NCBI RefSeq assembly: GCF_009900715.1
Contig: NZ_JAAAJC010000001.1
Coordinates: forward strand, 248,001-312,000
Source: Halococcus salsus
GTDB taxonomy: Archaea; Halobacteriota; Halobacteria; Halobacteriales; Halococcaceae
DNA: 64,000 bases
Direction of reading: 5' to 3'
The notes under the pieces were generated by a model, which was given only the letters and a program-made list of their open reading frames with translations, had not been told where the DNA came from and did not search any database. The position numbers and the translations under genes are program-made. The stretch's first letter is position 1. Each line of letters starts with the position of its first letter. Below, one piece after another: positions 59,624 to 64,000 of this stretch.

Positions 59624-60526
59624 TTACAGTCGGAGCTGGAACTCCTCGTCGACGTCGAACGCGCTCGCCGCGCCCGCGCCGACCGCGTAGGCCATCCCCT
59701 GGGAGCTGTTCCGGAGGCGCTCCATCAGACTGCGTTCGGGCTCGAACTCCTCGACCTCGACCTCGTGGCCGAGGCGGTCTTCCAGTCGGTCCTCGACGTC
59801 TTCGCGGGTGCCGAGTTCGTCGACCAGCCCGTTCTCGGCCGCGTCGGTCCCAAGGTAGACGCGCGCCTCGGTCTCCCTGATGGTGGCCTCGTCGAGGTCG
59901 CGGCCCGCCGCCACCCGCTCGACGAAGGTCTCGTAGTAGTCGTCGACGATCCCCTGGAGGTAGGCCTCGTCCTCGGCTTCCGGCTCCTTCAGCGGGTAGC
60001 CCGCGTCCTTGAACTCGCCCGCCGTCATCGGGCGGTAGTCGAGCCCGAGCTTGTCGGCCAACCCCTTGGCGTTGACTTGGGAGCCGCGGACGCCGATGGA
60101 GCCGACGATGCTCGCCTCACGCGCCCAGAGCTCGTCACAGCCGCTCGCGATCCAGTAGCCGCCGCTCGCGCAGGTGTCGGTCGCGTAGGCGACGGTCGGC
60201 CCGTCGAAGCGCTCGGCCGCGATCCGGATGTCCTCGCTCGGGAGCACCTCCCCGCCGGGGGTGTTGAGCTTCACGATCAGTGCCTCGACGTTCGGGTCGT
60301 CGTCGGCGTCCTCGATCTGTTCGACGACCTTGTCGGCGGGTATCGACCCCCGACCCGCGCCCGGGACGCGGCTCCCGTCGCGCGTGATCGGCCCTTCGAC
60401 GGCGACCTCGGCGACGTTGTAGCCGTTCGTCGCCTGAGCTCGGAATCGTTTGACGGTACCCCAGAGGCTCGCCCCCGCCGTCGCTCCGACGACCGCACCC
60501 GCGAGTCTGTCTGCGTTGGTCGGCAT
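59624..60526 (-). CDS. sppA: Signal peptide peptidase SppA (S49 family)
   Basis: A 300-residue S49 peptidase. The nucleophile S121 (TCASGGYWIAS) and the general-base lysine (K173 or K180 region, EFKDAGYPLKEP) are conserved. A short N-terminal hydrophobic segment (about 8-25) could be a membrane anchor. It degrades signal peptides left in the membrane. Lys-Ser dyad catalysis. Confidence 0.93.
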   Translation of the reverse strand: MPTNADRLAGAVVGATAGASLWGTVKRFRAQATNGYNVAEVAVEGPITRDGSRVPGAGRGSIPADKVVEQIEDADDDPNVEALIVKLNTPGGEVLPSEDIRIAAERFDGPTVAYATDTCASGGYWIASGCDELWAREASIVGSIGVRGSQVNAKGLADKLGLDYRPMTAGEFKDAGYPLKEPEAEDEAYLQGIVDDYYETFVERVAAGRDLDEATIRETEARVYLGTDAAENGLVDELGTREDVEDRLEDRLGHEVEVEEFEPERSLMERLRNSSQGMAYAVGAGAASAFDVDEEFQLRL

Positions 60527-60598
60527 GGGCGCTCTCGGTGCGGAACGCGGATTAAGGGTTCGCTCGCGGAGCGCTGCCGGAACGATGTCGCTTGCGGT

Positions 60599-61489
60599 TT
60601 AGAGCTTGCCGGCCTTCTGGAGCTTCATCAGGTCCTCGGTGTCGAGGGTCTCGCCGTCGAGGAACTGCTGGTAGATCTCGTCGGCCTCCTCCTCGGCGGC
60701 CTCGCGGCGCTCGTCGCGCTCGGACTTGCGCTCCTGTTCTTCCTCCTTGTCCATCTCGCGGAGGCGCTTCTGGACCCGGACGAAGTCCTCGTGGTGGCGG
60801 TCGGCGGCCTCCTGGGCCTCGACGAACTTCTCGTGCCACTCGTCGGCGTCGTCGCGGACGTCGTCGGCCTCGCGGTAGGCCGAAATCATCTCGTTGTGGT
60901 GCTCCTGGGCCTCGTCGGCGAGCTCGGTGACCTTCTCGTGGTGCTCGGAGGCTTCGGCGCGGACCTCCTCGGCTTCGGCCTTGACCTCTTCGAGCCCCTC
61001 GGTGTCCTCGAGGGCGTCCTGGCGCTTGCGATACTGCTCGCGCTTGTCCTCGATCTTCTCGATGAGCTCGCGCTCGTCCTCGGCCGAGAGGACCTCGGTC
61101 TGCTGGCGGAACTCGAGGTCCTCGATCTCGGATTCGAGCGTGTCGAGGTCCTTGCCCTCGTCGAGGTCGAGGTCGCCCTTCATGTCGTCGACCTCGTCGA
61201 AGAGCTCGTTGGCCTTCGCGTTGAGCTCGTTTCGTTGCTGTTTGTGTTCTTGGACCTTCTCGTTCAGCTCGTCGCGTTTCTCGCGGTGCTCCTGTGCGAG
61301 ATCGACCTGCTCTCGCGTCTTCGCGTTGAGCTCGTCGCGTCGCGAGGCGCGCTCGGAGGCCGCCTGGTTCAGCTCGTTCCGGCGGTCGCGGAGCTTGCCG
61401 GCGAGCTTGATGAGCTTGCCTTTCGAGTCGCTTTCGAGGTCGTTATCGGTGAGTTCGACGTTCGCTGATTGGTCTATTGTGCTTGCCAT
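60599..61489 (-). CDS. Long coiled-coil protein
   Basis: A 296-residue protein almost entirely heptad-patterned (EQVDLAQEHREKRDELNEKVQEHKQQRNELNAKANEL type repeats, about 20-260), with an acidic character and no catalytic domain. Similar haloarchaeal coiled-coil proteins are sometimes misnamed as phosphatases. It may be a structural or chromosome/RNA-organising protein; function unknown. Start ATG follows a 193-base divergent gap. Confidence 0.85.
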   Translation of the reverse strand: MASTIDQSANVELTDNDLESDSKGKLIKLAGKLRDRRNELNQAASERASRRDELNAKTREQVDLAQEHREKRDELNEKVQEHKQQRNELNAKANELFDEVDDMKGDLDLDEGKDLDTLESEIEDLEFRQQTEVLSAEDERELIEKIEDKREQYRKRQDALEDTEGLEEVKAEAEEVRAEASEHHEKVTELADEAQEHHNEMISAYREADDVRDDADEWHEKFVEAQEAADRHHEDFVRVQKRLREMDKEEEQERKSERDERREAAEEEADEIYQQFLDGETLDTEDLMKLQKAGKL

Positions 61490-61682
61490 GGTTCGGTTGC
61501 GATCCCAGTCGCGCCGGATGGTCGCCGCTCCTCGTCGGTCGCTGACTGCTCGGAGGAGAGGCCCGTATCATTCGTTTGCGATACCACAGTGATGCCGGCG
61601 GCTTCTGGCATCTGCGCATAGTGGCAGAACCACTTTAAACGTTGCGATGGTGAGAGGTCGTCACACGGTCTCTCGGCCCGGT

Positions 61683-63368
61683 CTACCGGGGATAGCTGGT
61701 TTCGACCGTCCGCTCCCCGACCGAGAGCACGAGGTCGACGCTATCGGCCTCCGCGGGCGGGTCGACCGTCCCGACCGTCGCCCGCGCGGCGGGTCCGAGG
61801 TCGACCGCGACCGTTCCCGACCGCTCACCCGCTTCCCACTCGACCTCGCCCGCGACGGGGTCGGCGGTGTCGTTGCTCACCACGACCGCGGGTTCGGGTC
61901 CGGTCGGGTCGTCGAGGAACACGGTCACCGGCTCGAACCCGGTCGCGAGCGTGGCGTCGACCGACGCGGCGTTCGGCGGCGCGAATACGGTGAGGAACGG
62001 TATCCCCGACCGGCGGAGCGCCGCGACCGTCCGTTCCGCGTTCGTCGCCGCCGCCGCGTCGGTTCCGGCCACCGCGTAGCGGGTGTGGGTGCCCGGGTCG
62101 AGGTCGCCGGCCGCCCCCGTGTAGCCGTCGACCACCCAGCACTCGGTCCCGTCCTCGACACCGGCATCGAGGCCGGGAACGGCGAGCGCGGGGATGGAAC
62201 CCGGCAGCGCACCCGCGGCCGCCGTCGCGGTCGCCGCGTGCTCGCGCCCACCCACCGCGCGAAGCACCCGCCACGAACCCCGGTCGGTGGCCGTCTCGAA
62301 CTCGTAGGCGTCGTCGTGGACCCCGAAACACGTGAGGCTCGCGTGGTGGCCGTAGGCCCCCGAGAGCCGGCGTGCAAGCGACCGGGCGCGTTCGGCGTCG
62401 AGCGCGCCCGGACTCATCGGCAGGTCCTGCACGAGGAGCACGCCCGCCTCGTCGGCGGCGTCGTAGGCCGACTCGGGCGGGACGTGGCCGTACCATCGGA
62501 CGAGGGTCGCGTTCGTCTCGGCCGCGTGTTCGACGGCCTCGACCGCGTCCTCGGGGTCGGTCGTCGGAAGCACGACCCGGCCGCGAACCGGGATCCGGGT
62601 TCCGTTGACGACCAACCCGTCGGAGCCGTACTCGACGGTCCGAAAGCCGGTCGTCGCGGTGCGTTCGTGGTCGCCGAGGGCGGCCCGCACCGTATAGCGC
62701 CGTTGCGAGCCGAACCCGCGCGGCCACCACCGGTCGGGGTCGCGAACCGAGAGCCGCCCCTGCACGGTGACGCGCCCACCCGCCTCCGCCGCGACCCCGA
62801 CGGAGGTCATCGCGCTCGTGGCCTCGCCGTCCGCGGGGTGGAGCGTGAGCCGGACCCGGCCCGAGAGCTCCGTCCCGGCGTCGACGGTGACGATAGCGTT
62901 GATCCCCGTCTCGTCGCCCTCGGCCGGTCGAACCGTGAGGTCGGTGAGCGCGATCTCGGGGACGGGTTCGACGGTGGCGTCCCACCGGATCCCCGGGACG
63001 CGGTCCCGCGGCGGGAGGCGATCCGTCTCGAAGACACCGCCGAAGCGGTCGTCGGACGCCCGACAGACCACGACGAGTTCGTTCTCGTCCGCCGGGTCGA
63101 CGACGGCGCTGAACGGTGTGAAGTAAGCGTCGTGCTCCCCGAGGAACTCGCCGTTGAGCCAGACGCGCGCGTGGGCGTAGAGCCCACCGAGGCGGAGTTC
63201 GGCGCGCTCCCCACCGGGGTCGGCGAAGTGGGTTCGGTAGGCGACCGTTCGCTCACCGGTGAAGCGCGCCGGGCTTTCGGGCCCCTCGACGGCGACCCAC
63301 TCGTCGGGCGTCGGTGGATCGCGCCCGTCCGGGTCGACCGCGGCCGCGCTCCACTCGCGGAGGTTCAT
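61683..63368 (-). CDS. Glycoside hydrolase family 2-like protein (degenerate)
   Basis: A 561-residue protein with the GH2 layout: N-terminal jelly-roll (VAYRTHFADPGGERAELRLGGLYAHARVWLNGEFLGEH, about 45-85), immunoglobulin-like domain (about 150-250), a TIM-barrel-like region and a C-terminal beta domain. The expected acid/base Asn-Glu of the HPSV...NE motif is replaced by HASLTCFGVHD, so catalysis by the usual GH2 mechanism is doubtful. The start MNLREWSAA was chosen; an ATG nine codons upstream is possible. Cytoplasmic. Confidence 0.78.
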   Translation of the reverse strand: MNLREWSAAAVDPDGRDPPTPDEWVAVEGPESPARFTGERTVAYRTHFADPGGERAELRLGGLYAHARVWLNGEFLGEHDAYFTPFSAVVDPADENELVVVCRASDDRFGGVFETDRLPPRDRVPGIRWDATVEPVPEIALTDLTVRPAEGDETGINAIVTVDAGTELSGRVRLTLHPADGEATSAMTSVGVAAEAGGRVTVQGRLSVRDPDRWWPRGFGSQRRYTVRAALGDHERTATTGFRTVEYGSDGLVVNGTRIPVRGRVVLPTTDPEDAVEAVEHAAETNATLVRWYGHVPPESAYDAADEAGVLLVQDLPMSPGALDAERARSLARRLSGAYGHHASLTCFGVHDDAYEFETATDRGSWRVLRAVGGREHAATATAAAGALPGSIPALAVPGLDAGVEDGTECWVVDGYTGAAGDLDPGTHTRYAVAGTDAAAATNAERTVAALRRSGIPFLTVFAPPNAASVDATLATGFEPVTVFLDDPTGPEPAVVVSNDTADPVAGEVEWEAGERSGTVAVDLGPAARATVGTVDPPAEADSVDLVLSVGERTVETSYPR

Positions 63369-63471
63369 GTCGACCGAAGTGGGCGCGCCGGGCATAGCCC
63401 TTCCGTGTGTTTCTTTCAGTTTCACTCCGAGGTTGCCGCCGGTTCATAGTCCCTGCGGGCGTTCTCCCGGT

Positions 63472-63624
63472 ATGTTCGAAGAACTCACGCTGACCTGCGA
63501 GGCCGAGGGGTGTGGCCGCGACCTCGACCCGGAGCCCGCGTTGGTCTTCCGGGACGCCGGCGGCGAGCGCCGGGCCTACGAGTGCGTCTGCGGTGCCGTC
63601 ACGGTGACCGTCGCGAAGACGTAG
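63472..63624 (+). CDS. Small zinc-knuckle protein
   Basis: A 50-residue protein with four cysteines in CEAEGC (9-14) and CVC (about 38-40), a likely single zinc site, acidic. The ATG at 63472 is the only start that lies after the divergent GH2 gene. No named family. Confidence 0.6.
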   Translation: MFEELTLTCEAEGCGRDLDPEPALVFRDAGGERRAYECVCGAVTVTVAKT

Positions 63625-63654
63625 CCCTAAGTGCGGCTCCCGCCGACGACCGGC

Positions 63655-64000
63655 GTGGAAGAAATCGTCCGCGCACGCGGCCACGAAAACGTCACCGCCC
63701 GCCACGCGAGCACGCTCGAACTCACCGCCGACGACTACCTCACGCCCGCCGGCGACTGTATCCTCGGGATCGAGGCCGACCGGACACCCGCCGACTTCGA
63801 CCCCGCGTTCGTCGACGCCTGCCGCGACGCCGACGCGACCATTAGCCTCGAACTCGCCGTTGACGGGCTGACCCGAACCGTCCGTGGACGCGGCCATCCC
63901 GACCTCGACTGTACGAACGATCGGAGCCTCGTCTGTCGGACCAGCGACTACGTCGACGATCGGACGGTGATGGTGGGTGCGGACCGGGCGGCCGGCGATC
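63655..64000 (+). CDS. DUF371 family protein (partial)
   Basis: The N-terminal 115 residues of a DUF371 protein (EEIVRARGHENVTARHASTLELTADDYLTPAGDCILGIEADRTP). It is conserved in archaea and of unknown function. A GTG start is used, 30 bases after the upstream gene. The remainder is beyond the right edge. Confidence 0.85.
   Translation, partial: MEEIVRARGHENVTARHASTLELTADDYLTPAGDCILGIEADRTPADFDPAFVDACRDADATISLELAVDGLTRTVRGRGHPDLDCTNDRSLVCRTSDYVDDRTVMVGADRAAGD

Overview
The window comes from the chromosome of a halophilic archaeon (class Halobacteria). Almost every protein is acidic (Asp/Glu-rich), base composition is high-GC, and the gene set is archaeal: replication factor C large subunit, a proteasome beta subunit with propeptide, transcription factor S, aIF-1, the separate GMP synthase amidotransferase subunit, and many families typical of haloarchaea (DUF5797, DUF5787, DUF555, DUF373, DUF2070). 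The genus cannot be fixed from the sequence alone. All calls rest on reading the translated sequence; no database search was run.

Layout. 1-8.3 kb: a truncated dihydrodipicolinate-synthase-family gene, an S9 peptidase, a small conserved protein, a Tat-exported PhoX phosphatase and an S1/OB/DHH-like nucleic-acid protein. 8.3-10.2 kb: a small accessory patch with a VapBC-type toxin-antitoxin pair bracketed by a duplicated 3' end of the DHH-like gene, a very basic 59-residue protein and a methyltransferase. 10.2-24 kb: sdhC-sdhD-sdhB (no sdhA follows), divergent rfcL, an alcohol dehydrogenase, an amino-acid-type ABC transporter, aIF-1, and a MoxR-DUF58-transglutaminase operon. 24-30.5 kb: hydrolases, NUDIX, a uS10-like protein, an M20 amidohydrolase, small membrane and zinc proteins, a ZIP-like transporter and a peroxiredoxin. 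30.5-32.2 kb: an AT-richer accessory gene joining a PH-like domain, an Mrr-type nuclease domain, a zinc ribbon and membrane helices. 32.2-40 kb: transcription factor S, ArsC-like phosphatase, HD hydrolase, a GHMP enzyme, a glycosyltransferase, PadR, a citrate-synthase paralogue, a DUF1028 protein and a quinone-type methyltransferase between inverted repeats. 40.3-43.5 kb: a cell-surface cluster (pilin, secreted protein, membrane-anchored winged helix protein). 43.5-50.3 kb: etfBA, a DUF5615/DUF433 toxin-antitoxin pair, prenyl synthase, HD protein, peroxiredoxin, TatA, tRNA-Arg(CCU) and TyrRS. 50.3-64 kb: RecJ-like DHH protein, MATE exporter with a perfect palindromic operator candidate, HNH protein, GuaAa, DUF2070, DUF555, PsmB, DUF373, SppA, a coiled-coil protein, a degenerate GH2-like protein, a short zinc protein and a truncated DUF371 gene.

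Most of the window is ordinary haloarchaeal housekeeping. The accessory signals are the 8.3-9.5 kb patch, the Mrr/PH membrane gene, the dispersed GC-rich intergenic repeat (near 25.6, 39.0 and 40.2 kb, with a related tract at 47 kb), and the short upstream reading frame plus palindrome in front of the MATE gene.
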